Shown here: positions 23,292-30,329 of the stretch, one piece after another
Layout: each line of letters starts with the position of its first letter
Position numbering within the stretch: position 1 is the first letter of the stretch
DNA from: Dysgonomonas sp. 521
GTDB lineage: Bacteria; Bacteroidota; Bacteroidia; Bacteroidales; Dysgonomonadaceae
Reading direction: 5' to 3'
NCBI RefSeq assembly: GCF_010501055.1
Contig: NZ_QVMO01000041.1
Coordinates: 1-35,986, forward strand
DNA length: 35,986 bases
Made by a program: the position numbers and the translations under genes
Notes under the pieces: model-generated
Told to the model about the DNA's origin: nothing
The model's input: the letters and a program-made list of their open reading frames with translations, nothing else
The model's database searches: none

Positions 23292-24605
23292 TCAAAATCG
23301 CCATGTAATCGTTTTCTCATTTAGTGAGAAAGGAGAACTAACTATTGTAAAAGAACATAAAGGTTCATCCCACGGAGCACCAATACATCCAGTTTTATCG
23401 TATTCACTTCCTGAACACATATAGTATAACGGACATATCTTATCTCTTCTCGGTCTGGTCATGTACGAGAACATTGCTTCTTGCGCAATAAGTTCCAATA
23501 CATCAACCGATGATTCATCTTCTGCTGCACCTTCTTTTGTCGATTGGGGAAAGTGATAACCATTATTCAGTGTCTGAATATATGGAATACCGAAATAACC
23601 TACTATTGCATTTATATTATCTACTGATAATTTGTCGGGATCATACAATATGGTTAAATATGGAACCGCTCTATTGGATAGCCTAATCCGTTCTAATGCC
23701 TTGTCAATATAATCTAAATCCGCTTGTAGATTAGTGTCTAATGATTTTTTAAACCCATTAACAAGAATGTCAAAGTAATCCTCAATATTGTGCCCATTCC
23801 CTTCTTTATCTACGATAGTTTTAGTATCAACAAACTCACTAAAAATACTCATTCCATCCATATTCGGCTCTGCTGATGCTCTCGCCAGTAGCGAGATTAA
23901 CTCAGAGCCAGGAGACATACTAAATAACGATGTATAACAAATACATATTAATTTTTCTGTATCATTGCATATATTGGAGAAGTGTTGATTGCATAGTATT
24001 TTAATAAGATTATAGGGGACATCATCATGTTCTGCATCTGCATCCACTAAACTTTGACACATAGCAGCCATACTCTCCTTTATGATATGTGCTCCTAAAT
24101 CAATTTGTTCAATCCTTCCGTCTTCAAATTTTATAGTTAATTTGATATTTTCGCTATCGTTACCATGCAAGTTAACTACATTTTTTTTAATCGCTATCTC
24201 CTGATTACCATTGATATTCCATGACCTATCATCGTTAAACAAGAACGACCCATTTCCAAATTTAACCCGATCTATTTTCCTCTTTAGATTTTCAGAGTAG
24301 TCTATAATAATCGGAATTTCTAAATTATCGGAAGTAATTAAATGGGACTTAAATTCTGTCAATTCCTGATATCGGACAATACTGGTATATAATCCCCAAT
24401 AAGTCGCAATGTTTTGAATATAATGAATGTACTCATGAACAAATGTTCCTCGGTCTTTAATAGATAAAAGTCCTACATCTGTATTAAAACTACCTTTCAA
24501 ATAAATATAAAAAAAAGAGGGTTTATAATATCCTCTTAAATCCTTTAGTAAATCTTTTTCGGATACCCCTAAAACATCCAAATATTCCTGTATTGCTTTT
24601 TGCAT
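23292..24605 (-). CDS. Putative zinc metallopeptidase (HExxH), unknown family
   Basis: This 437-residue protein carries HEYIHYIQ (H57, E58, H61), a zinc-peptidase motif in a helix, and a possible third ligand E177 in IIKESMAAM, the gluzincin-type arrangement. Near the C-terminus four cysteines (ICPLYYMC...GCIG...PLC) could bind a second metal. There is no signal peptide, so it should act in the cytoplasm. It has a consensus promoter inside the duplicated cassette just upstream and is co-transcribed with the kinase-like gene. Low GC relative to the ICE backbone suggests separate origin. The pairing of a peptidase with a kinase-like protein on a mobile element hints at a toxin or defence role, which is inference. 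Confidence 0.7.
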   Translation of the reverse strand: MQKAIQEYLDVLGVSEKDLLKDLRGYYKPSFFYIYLKGSFNTDVGLLSIKDRGTFVHEYIHYIQNIATYWGLYTSIVRYQELTEFKSHLITSDNLEIPIIIDYSENLKRKIDRVKFGNGSFLFNDDRSWNINGNQEIAIKKNVVNLHGNDSENIKLTIKFEDGRIEQIDLGAHIIKESMAAMCQSLVDADAEHDDVPYNLIKILCNQHFSNICNDTEKLICICYTSLFSMSPGSELISLLARASAEPNMDGMSIFSEFVDTKTIVDKEGNGHNIEDYFDILVNGFKKSLDTNLQADLDYIDKALERIRLSNRAVPYLTILYDPDKLSVDNINAIVGYFGIPYIQTLNNGYHFPQSTKEGAAEDESSVDVLELIAQEAMFSYMTRPRRDKICPLYYMCSGSEYDKTGCIGAPWDEPLCSFTIVSSPFSLNEKTITWRF

Positions 24606-24627
24606 ATTTAATCAGTCTGCGATTTCT

Positions 24628-24680
24628 GCAAAAATACGCATAAAAAAACACCTGACAAAAATTGCTTGACAAGTGTTTTT
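24628..24680 (-). promoter_or_regulatory. Terminator-promoter cassette, copy A
   Basis: Read on the minus strand, a hairpin (arms 24644-24658 and 24666-24680) ending in a T run terminates the 152-residue gene. TTTG within it (complement of 24656-24659) serves as -33 and TATTTTTG (complement of 24629-24636) as -7, spaced 19 bases, for the HExxH gene. A close copy lies at 27542-27587. Confidence 0.7.
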
Positions 24681-24711
24681 CAATAAGTTATCAACCTCCG
24701 CTTATTCAGCT

Positions 24712-25170
24712 CTATTTCTTTCCGGAAGCCAGTGTTTTTTCCAATCCGTCCCATATATTCCCGGCTACATCTTGTGCCGTAGTTGGCTTCTCTGATTTGG
24801 CGCTTTTGCCGTCGCTATGCGTATTTATATGCGTTTTAACGTTGTCTGTTATAGAAAAGATATAGAGTTCGCCACACTGTAACAACACCTCAATACGAGC
24901 CTCAAAAGGAGATATAGACGTTATATCTTTATAAAGGATAACTGTCGTTTTTATTTCATCCGACAATTCGGATTCAAGAACATTAGCAGAAGGATGAACG
25001 CCCGGAAATTCAATACGGTCGTCTTTTACCTCGATACCATGCAGTCCAATGACTGACTGCAACAGATTTGTAACTTCTGAGCGGGTTAATCCGCCACAAC
25101 TCTTTTTAGAAACTTCTTCGGATGTACTCATGTTCGTAATCTTAAAATCATTAAACGAAAACAGGCGCAA
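24712..25170 (-). CDS. Unknown 152-residue protein
   Basis: The protein is soluble, with a possible start at ATG 25170 (MRLFSFNDFK) or at ATG 25131 (MSTSEEVSKKSCGGL), which removes 13 residues. The middle is mixed beta strands (IKTTVILYKDI, ARIEVLLQCGELYIFSI), and the end is flexible, ASGKK. No family recognised. It ends at the copy A terminator. Its promoter would lie in the 25171-25400 region. Confidence 0.65.
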   Translation of the reverse strand: MRLFSFNDFKITNMSTSEEVSKKSCGGLTRSEVTNLLQSVIGLHGIEVKDDRIEFPGVHPSANVLESELSDEIKTTVILYKDITSISPFEARIEVLLQCGELYIFSITDNVKTHINTHSDGKSAKSEKPTTAQDVAGNIWDGLEKTLASGKK

Positions 25171-25558
25171 GAGTTACAAACACATCGGCTTTAGAGGCAC
25201 AGCCAAGCGCCCGCCCACTGATAGTTCGTAATCTTACGCCCTTTCGATATATGATTTTGCACATATACACGATCAGGCAGAAAGAGAAACTATCATATTC
25301 GGGTGAGCTTTTGTAAATTGGCTGTTTTCTAAAGCCCCTAATATGTTGTTCTTTCCTACACTACGGACACGGGAATTTATTCGCCCCATGCCGGACTACA
25401 AAGATACATCTTTTTCCTAAATATATCATATTCCGGTCTTTGTATCTCATCCTATCTGGATATTTACAGCCCTCTTAAAATCAAAAGGTTTACCAAAAAC
25501 TATTTGAATGCTATTTGCGTTTTAAGCAAATCCGTATCTTTGTGGTGAAGTATCAATT
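25171..25558. other. Intergenic region, about 390 bases, with short repeats
   Basis: No gene is supported. GTTCGTAATCTTA occurs twice, at 25132-25144 and 25224-25236. A minus-strand TATCTTTG box (complement of 25399-25406) could start transcription of the 152-residue gene, though no -33 match is visible. AGATACA (25402) and TGTATCT (25441) form a 7-bp inverted pair. The right end holds the promoter of the HD gene. Confidence 0.5.
25514..25542 (+). promoter_or_regulatory. Promoter of the HD-domain gene
   Basis: TTTG (25514-25517) and TATCTTTG (25535-25542) are 17 bases apart, slightly short of the usual spacing. TTTGC/GCAAA (25514-25518 and 25526-25530) also form a small inverted repeat over the -33 box. 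The ATG is 16 bases downstream. Confidence 0.6.
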
Positions 25559-26359
25559 ATGGCAGTAAAAATAGAAAAATGGGTGGTTGCCCAAAAGAAA
25601 TATAAATTGTCCGACAAACACGTCCAAATGGCTCGTGAGTTAGGATTGAACCCCGATAAGTTGGGCAAGATAGACAACCATAAACAGGAACTGTGGAAAG
25701 CCCCGCTACCTCAATTTATTGAAGAAATATACTTCAAACGTTTCAAGCGGAAAGAACCTGCAACAGTCCGTTCCTTAAAGGATATTATTGCAGGCAGTAA
25801 AGTCAATAAGGAGCAAAAGAAAAGAGAGAAGGAACAAAAACGGAAAGAAAGATCCATTTATGCTACAAAATTAGAAGCTGTTATCAAAACTATGGAAATT
25901 GTTTTTGAATCCGTACCTTATGGCATCGACCATACAATGAAAGTTTTGGATAATGCCCGTCAGATTATAACGGAAGAAAAAACAGACCGCTTAAAATATG
26001 GAGTAATTATTGAATTAGCTGCCGTCCTGCATGATATAGGAGCGATTGAAGCCCAAAAGAAGCATGGTAGCATGGAAGGACATTTTCAGGAACTGGAAGG
26101 AGTACCCATTGCCGCAGAGATTATGCAGGAACAAAATTACGAACAATCTATTATTGATAGAGTATGCTATATCGTTGGTAACCACCATACGCCCGAAAAC
26201 ATAGACGATATTGATTTCCAAATACTATGGGAAGCCGACTTGATAGAGAATATGCAGATAATGGACTGCATTCAGAATGAAGTAACTCTAAAACAGTTTG
26301 TTGCAAATAATTTCAAAACACAGACTGGTAAAAATATTGCTTTAAACAGATATCGTTAA
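25559..26359 (+). CDS. HD-domain phosphohydrolase-like protein with conserved N-terminal region
   Basis: This 266-residue protein has two parts. Residues 1-65 (KWVVAQKKYKLSDKHVQMA, ELGLNPDKLGKIDNHKQ, WKAPLPQFIEEIYFKRF) form a conserved stretch that also occurs in stand-alone bacterial proteins of unknown role. A Lys/Glu-rich linker (80-98) leads to an HD domain with H125, H158-D159, H209-H210 and D227 as likely metal ligands. HD proteins hydrolyse nucleotides, cyclic nucleotides or other phosphate esters; this one lacks further signature motifs, so the substrate is open. It is the only rightward cargo gene, with its own promoter and terminator. Confidence 0.82.
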   Translation: MAVKIEKWVVAQKKYKLSDKHVQMARELGLNPDKLGKIDNHKQELWKAPLPQFIEEIYFKRFKRKEPATVRSLKDIIAGSKVNKEQKKREKEQKRKERSIYATKLEAVIKTMEIVFESVPYGIDHTMKVLDNARQIITEEKTDRLKYGVIIELAAVLHDIGAIEAQKKHGSMEGHFQELEGVPIAAEIMQEQNYEQSIIDRVCYIVGNHHTPENIDDIDFQILWEADLIENMQIMDCIQNEVTLKQFVANNFKTQTGKNIALNRYR

Positions 26360-26372
26360 TGTCAGACTGCAT

Positions 26373-26407
26373 GAATATCAGCACAGGAACCGGCGTTCCC
26401 GATATTC
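26373..26407. terminator. Bidirectional terminator between convergent cargo genes
   Basis: GAATATC (26373-26379) pairs with GATATTC (26401-26407), and inside it GGAAC pairs with GTTCC around CGGC. It sits between the HD gene and the CGGC gene, which converge. Confidence 0.65.
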
Positions 26408-26414
26408 GTTTAGA

Positions 26415-26747
26415 TTAATGTGTGTAATCCAAAATTATAACATCATCGCCTATCTTTTTCTGAATACTTTTTTTCATCATTTCTGCATTGGGACAAGGAA
26501 AACCTATGGGTGTTCCTTTAAAAATACATGATGCAAAGGCTATTATTTCCGCTCCACGATCTACCAACATCTTGGCACGAGGAACTGAACGTTTGCCGGG
26601 GCATCCGCCACAAGTAACGAAACCTACTATTTCACATTCTCCATATTCGGCAAATGCAAGTTTACCACCTGTGGCAACCTTGAAACAGGTCGTTCCCGGA
26701 CACATATCCTCTGTTTGCTGACAACGTATTATTCCTATTTTCTTCAT
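26415..26747 (-). CDS. CGGC-domain protein, probable metal binding
   Basis: This 110-residue protein matches the CGGC domain family: IGIIRCQQTEDMCPGTTC at the start (C9, C16, C21), the name-giving CGGCPGK at 46-52, and ASCIFKGTPIGFPCPNAE with C74 and C85. The cysteines probably bind a metal or metalloid; the family's function is unproven. Its ATG overlaps the stop of the YoaP-like gene by 4 bases, so the two are translationally coupled and likely act together. Confidence 0.85.
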   Translation of the reverse strand: MKKIGIIRCQQTEDMCPGTTCFKVATGGKLAFAEYGECEIVGFVTCGGCPGKRSVPRAKMLVDRGAEIIAFASCIFKGTPIGFPCPNAEMMKKSIQKKIGDDVIILDYTH

Positions 26748-27511
26748 ATCTTTATTACTTTATCGAAACGACTATCCATACAAGCACTAAGGTCGGTGGT
26801 GACGAATTTTCCATTGTAATACAAGCTGAATATAGTTGCCGGAGTAGGAGAAGCTTTGGCTTCTTCCATGCAGGTAAATTTGATAATCTTCAACGGAAGA
26901 TTTCTTTTCTGTGCCGTTTCCTGCAATGAATTTTGGATGTGATATTCCGTAAATGGACAACGGTTGGAATAATAAACCACTATACCATTCTTATCGGGGC
27001 ATTCTCCGCTTAAGGTGCTCTCATTGAATGATGGAGTATCGGCTTCCGGCTTTAATTTCAGTGCGAGCAAGCTGAATCCAGAAGGAAGTGTTTGAACTGT
27101 TTCAAATCCTTGTCGGATAAACCATTTAGGATCACTCATAAAGTGAAACTTCTTTGTCCCGACTACGGTTACTAAACCCTCTTTCCCTTGTCGCTTTGCA
27201 TCGTCGATGGCTGTTTGAAGCAGGGCTTTGGCATAGCCCTTCCCTTTATATTGTCCCGACACCCAGAAGCAGTTTATCATGAGCCAATTAGGAGCCTCGA
27301 CAGGAACCCATGCCTTTTCTGCAGGAGTATATTCGATGAACACCTTTGCACGCTCGTCCAATCGTCTGAAAACATACCCGTTGTCGAACTCCTTTTTCAA
27401 CCACTCCTTTTTCAACTCATAGCTGTCTTTACACTTTTTGTCGGAAAAGGCGCAGCAAATATGTTCTTTCCCGATATTCTCTTTATTTAGTGTAATAAAG
27501 GTTGCTTCCAT
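26744..27511 (-). CDS. YoaP-like GNAT acetyltransferase with thioredoxin-like C-terminus
   Basis: This 255-residue protein has a GNAT domain with the acetyl-CoA loop QYKGKGYAKALL (87-98) and a C-terminal region typical of YoaP, where VVYYSNRCPFTEYH (178-191) resembles a thioredoxin-fold strand-Cys turn with a single Cys, C185. The N-terminal part has a CC pair (19-20). Its start is set by the ATG at 27509-27511, just after the promoter in cassette copy B. Overlap with the CGGC gene by 4 bases suggests a joint job, perhaps handling a thiol-reactive metal or toxic compound; that is inference. Confidence 0.85.
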   Translation of the reverse strand: MEATFITLNKENIGKEHICCAFSDKKCKDSYELKKEWLKKEFDNGYVFRRLDERAKVFIEYTPAEKAWVPVEAPNWLMINCFWVSGQYKGKGYAKALLQTAIDDAKRQGKEGLVTVVGTKKFHFMSDPKWFIRQGFETVQTLPSGFSLLALKLKPEADTPSFNESTLSGECPDKNGIVVYYSNRCPFTEYHIQNSLQETAQKRNLPLKIIKFTCMEEAKASPTPATIFSLYYNGKFVTTDLSACMDSRFDKVIKI

Positions 27512-27541
27512 GTTATTTTATTCGTATTTATTTCTTGCCTA

Positions 27542-27587
27542 CAAAAATACCCATAAAAAAACACCTGACAAAATAGCTTGACAGGTG
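27542..27587 (-). promoter_or_regulatory. Terminator-promoter cassette, copy B
   Basis: On the minus strand, CACCTG/CAGGTG arms (27562-27567 and 27582-27587) with a T run end the tra/M23 transcript. TTTG (complement of 27569-27572) and TATTTTTG (complement of 27542-27549) with 19-base spacing form a promoter for the YoaP-CGGC genes. It closely matches copy A at 24628-24680. Confidence 0.7.
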
Positions 27588-27603
27588 CTTCTCAAAGAGT
27601 TGT

Positions 27604-28197
27604 CTAAAGGTGCTTATTAAATAGGAAACCACACCACCCGGTCGGATTCAGATAGCGTTTCCCCTTCCTTATTTCATAATGAAGGTGATTACCTGTTGCT
27701 ATTCCTGTATTACCAACACAGGCTATTTGCTGGGTTATACTTACCAAATCTCCTGTATTTACCATTGTTCTGCTTAAATGTGCATAGAACGAACAGAAAC
27801 CGCCAGCGTGTTTAATCTCAATGAAGTTTCCATACCCAGAACAATAACCTTTGCGGGTTACAATTCCGTTTCCGGTGGCATACACAGGTGTGCCTTTAGT
27901 TTTTGGAATGTCAATCCCTGTATGAAATTTCCTTATCCTGTAAACAGGATGAACACGCCATCCAAACCTCGAAGAAATGCGTATTGGCTCCTTAACCGGA
28001 AAAATAACGGGATAGTCGCATAATTCTTCTATTGACATTTGCATTGAATCGACAACTCGCTGAAATTCATTTATAGAATATGCCTGCTTCGTACATTCTT
28101 CTATTTCTATTTTTCTATTCAGAGAACCAAACGGTTGTCCCGATGCCGGTAAACACAGCAAAACGGTTAAGAATATTATCAGGTATTTCATAGTCAA
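27604..28197 (-). CDS. M23-family peptidoglycan endopeptidase, exported
   Basis: This 197-residue protein has a signal peptide (KYLIIFLTVLLCLPASGQ, cleaved about residue 20) and an M23 zinc domain with H92 and D96 (FHTGIDIP), H140 (YAHLS) and HLHYE (171-175). It should cut peptide cross-links in the periplasm. At the end of the tra operon it takes the place where other Bacteroides elements carry a lysozyme-like gene, so it probably opens the wall for the transfer channel. It may be partly separated from traQ by the hairpin at 28208-28242. Confidence 0.88.
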   Translation of the reverse strand: MTMKYLIIFLTVLLCLPASGQPFGSLNRKIEIEECTKQAYSINEFQRVVDSMQMSIEELCDYPVIFPVKEPIRISSRFGWRVHPVYRIRKFHTGIDIPKTKGTPVYATGNGIVTRKGYCSGYGNFIEIKHAGGFCSFYAHLSRTMVNTGDLVSITQQIACVGNTGIATGNHLHYEIRKGKRYLNPTGWCGFLFNKHL

Positions 28198-28207
28198 TCT
28201 GTAATTA

Positions 28208-28242
28208 AAGTAAGTACCCGAAATAATCCGGGCACTTTACTT
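28208..28242 (-). terminator. Hairpin between traQ and the M23 gene
   Basis: AAGTAAGTACCCG and CGGGCACTTTACTT pair with one bulge and one mismatch around an 8-base loop. The T run on the minus strand is weak, so it is more likely an attenuator or mRNA-stability element than a full stop. Confidence 0.45.
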
Positions 28243-28258
28243 ATTTTATTTTGTTGGA

Positions 28259-28711
28259 CTATTCTTCCTCCGGTTCTTCATCCCCTTTGGCATTCTGAAA
28301 CGAGAATGTTTTTTGAACTACCTGCCCGAATGAATCTTCAATGTACACGTCAATAACCTGCTGATCCGTGCTATGTGAAGTATAATAAAGTCGGAAGGTT
28401 GTTTTCTTCAACAAGTACAGGTCATTCGGTAGGAATACCGTACCGTCGTCCAGTCTTAACTCACCTTTTCCGTCAGGTTGGAAATAACGAATTTTGAACG
28501 CCGTTTCGCTGTAATTGCCTTCTCTGACTATCTGACACCTGACTTCAACAGTTTCACCTTCAGTAATCCGTTTCTGAACGGGCATTGTTTCCAAATCGAA
28601 GCTATACACCTGTTTCACGTCCAATTCATCATCACAAGCGGCAAACATTAATACGATGGCTGCCAGCCATGCCGTGAGCGCAAGCGCCCTTTTGAATGTT
28701 ATCTTTTTCAT
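28259..28711 (-). CDS. traQ: Conjugative transposon protein TraQ (DUF3872), lipoprotein
   Basis: This 150-residue protein has a lipoprotein signal (ALALTAWLAAIVLMFAAC) with lipidated Cys at about 26, followed by DDELD, an acidic tract like those that send Bacteroidetes lipoproteins to the cell surface. The body is a beta-rich DUF3872 domain. It follows traO by 12 bases. traP (primase), usually between traO and traQ, is absent here. Confidence 0.85.
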   Translation of the reverse strand: MKKITFKRALALTAWLAAIVLMFAACDDELDVKQVYSFDLETMPVQKRITEGETVEVRCQIVREGNYSETAFKIRYFQPDGKGELRLDDGTVFLPNDLYLLKKTTFRLYYTSHSTDQQVIDVYIEDSFGQVVQKTFSFQNAKGDEEPEEE

Positions 28712-28723
28712 TTTTTTCTGTTT

Positions 28724-29308
28724 TTAATTTATCATAAACCGAAGCCCGATACCGAACTGCGTATGGAAGTGTCCGCTTGATGTTCCCCAGAGAATACGCT
28801 CACGTCCCGTCAGAAGCAGGATAACCCTATCCGTCAGGTAGGTTTCAATCTCTAACGTAATCGCACCACCATACAGGAATCGGTCTTTATTTTGGATAGT
28901 TGAGCCGTCATACAATAGTTTGTCGCCCCAATTCACCGTTTCATATCCGGCCAGCGCCGATGCGCCGAGAGAGAAGAAAAAAGTCTTTGAGCCGTCGGAG
29001 AGAAACTTATAATAATAACCACCTTCTCCGGTAAACTGCGCCATAGGAATACGCCCGTCCTTATAGGGATAATAGCGGTTCAGATACTCCGCCCCGAACA
29101 CCCATTTATTGGCGTTCTTTGCGTATGTACTCATGGCAATCCCGAAGTAATACCCCAATTCGTTGCGGTTGTCTGATGTATGAAAACCATCGACCATACC
29201 GCCCCTAAGTTCCAAGCCACGCATCCCTTTCAGGGCGCGTTGGGCGTGTGCTTTGCCTCCCATGACAAGACACAACGCCACTACAATAAAAAACACAGCC
29301 CTTTTCAT
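28724..29308 (-). CDS. traO: Conjugative transfer protein TraO
   Basis: This 194-residue exported protein starts with a signal peptide ending AHA at about 22. The rest (LKGMRGLELRGGMVDGFH, and alternating strands ending GIGLRFMIN) looks like an outer-membrane beta-barrel with a terminal aromatic-rich strand. It matches TraO of Bacteroides elements. It starts 1 base after the traN stop. Confidence 0.88.
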   Translation of the reverse strand: MKRAVFFIVVALCLVMGGKAHAQRALKGMRGLELRGGMVDGFHTSDNRNELGYYFGIAMSTYAKNANKWVFGAEYLNRYYPYKDGRIPMAQFTGEGGYYYKFLSDGSKTFFFSLGASALAGYETVNWGDKLLYDGSTIQNKDRFLYGGAITLEIETYLTDRVILLLTGRERILWGTSSGHFHTQFGIGLRFMIN

Positions 29309-29309
29309 A

Positions 29310-30263
29310 TTACTTCGTTTTTAGTTCGTTGATAACCTTTGCACGTATCAAATCGGCATTTTCTACCGTAAAGGTCTGATGCCGTCCGCCCTCTTTCTCA
29401 TGAAGTTCGATAACAAGGTGCTTATCGTCCGGGATTGTGAATTTCGGCAAGGTAAATATGGAGCGTTCACTCTTTTTTCCACCGATAAGCGTTACATTAT
29501 TGTGCGCCCTGAGCGGCCAGATAACCTGCTCCTGAATGGCGGTACGCTTCGCCACCTTTTTATCTACAATCTTGAACGTGATATAGTCTACATCAAAAGG
29601 CACATTGGACGAGTTTTTCAGTTGCAAATGGAAATACAGTAATCCGTTATGCGAATAAATTCCTTTGAGTAGATACTGGATGCCGAAACGCTTACTGCCG
29701 ATATGCTTCACTTCCCTGTCGTTGTTCTTATAGATAGACCTCATTATCAGTTTGACAAGCAAGGGTGATTCCTGACCGAGTTCGTGCATATAGATGTCCA
29801 GTGCATTATTCGGTCTATTGGTCGCTTCGCCGTCATGGATAAAATCGGTCATTTCGATAGAGAGCTTTACCGGTTCGTCGGCATACTTCACATTAAAAGT
29901 ATAGTACGCTCCGTCTTCTGTAATTACCGCCAGATTACTCTCCCGGCTAAAATCACGCAAGGCGGCTTTTACACGCAACACGTTCTCCGTTCCGTCGGCT
30001 TTTGCTGCCAGCAGATCTGCCGAACCTAAATCCACATAGCGGATAGCGGACGGGAAAATGATATGCACGGTTTTCGAGAATGTTACCTCCAGCGCGTGGG
30101 GTGGAATCATCCGGTCGAATGTCAGCGGGCGGGTAAAGCCCTGATAGTAGTCGCCCGTTGTAGGGGTGGTCTGTGTTACTGTAACCGTTTCTTTGGTTAC
30201 TTCCTGTGCGTTAGCCGCAAATACTGTCGCTACGAAAGCGAACATCAAAAAATACTTTTTCAT
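29310..30263 (-). CDS. traN: Conjugative transposon protein TraN (DUF4138)
   Basis: This 317-residue periplasmic/outer-membrane-associated protein has a signal peptide (FLMFAFVATVFAANAQ, cut about residue 19), a Thr-rich stretch, then the DUF4138 beta domains (LTFDRMIPPHALEVTFSKT and IIFPSAIRYVDLGS). TraN likely plays the VirB9 part in the outer core of the type IV secretion channel. It is followed by traO and preceded by traM with 66 bases that include a small CAGCC/GGCTG hairpin (30304-30316). Confidence 0.9.
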   Translation of the reverse strand: MKKYFLMFAFVATVFAANAQEVTKETVTVTQTTPTTGDYYQGFTRPLTFDRMIPPHALEVTFSKTVHIIFPSAIRYVDLGSADLLAAKADGTENVLRVKAALRDFSRESNLAVITEDGAYYTFNVKYADEPVKLSIEMTDFIHDGEATNRPNNALDIYMHELGQESPLLVKLIMRSIYKNNDREVKHIGSKRFGIQYLLKGIYSHNGLLYFHLQLKNSSNVPFDVDYITFKIVDKKVAKRTAIQEQVIWPLRAHNNVTLIGGKKSERSIFTLPKFTIPDDKHLVIELHEKEGGRHQTFTVENADLIRAKVINELKTK

Positions 30264-30329
30264 TACTTGTTTTTTAAAGTGTTATAAAATGGAATTTTAG
30301 TGGCAGCCGCAGGCTGTTTTGTTATTATG

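Noticed and set aside
24628..24637. GTANNTTTGC match (minus strand), the CTnDOT attachment core
   Set aside because: It coincides with the promoter -7 box of the HExxH gene, and copy B differs at the last base, so it is better explained as promoter.
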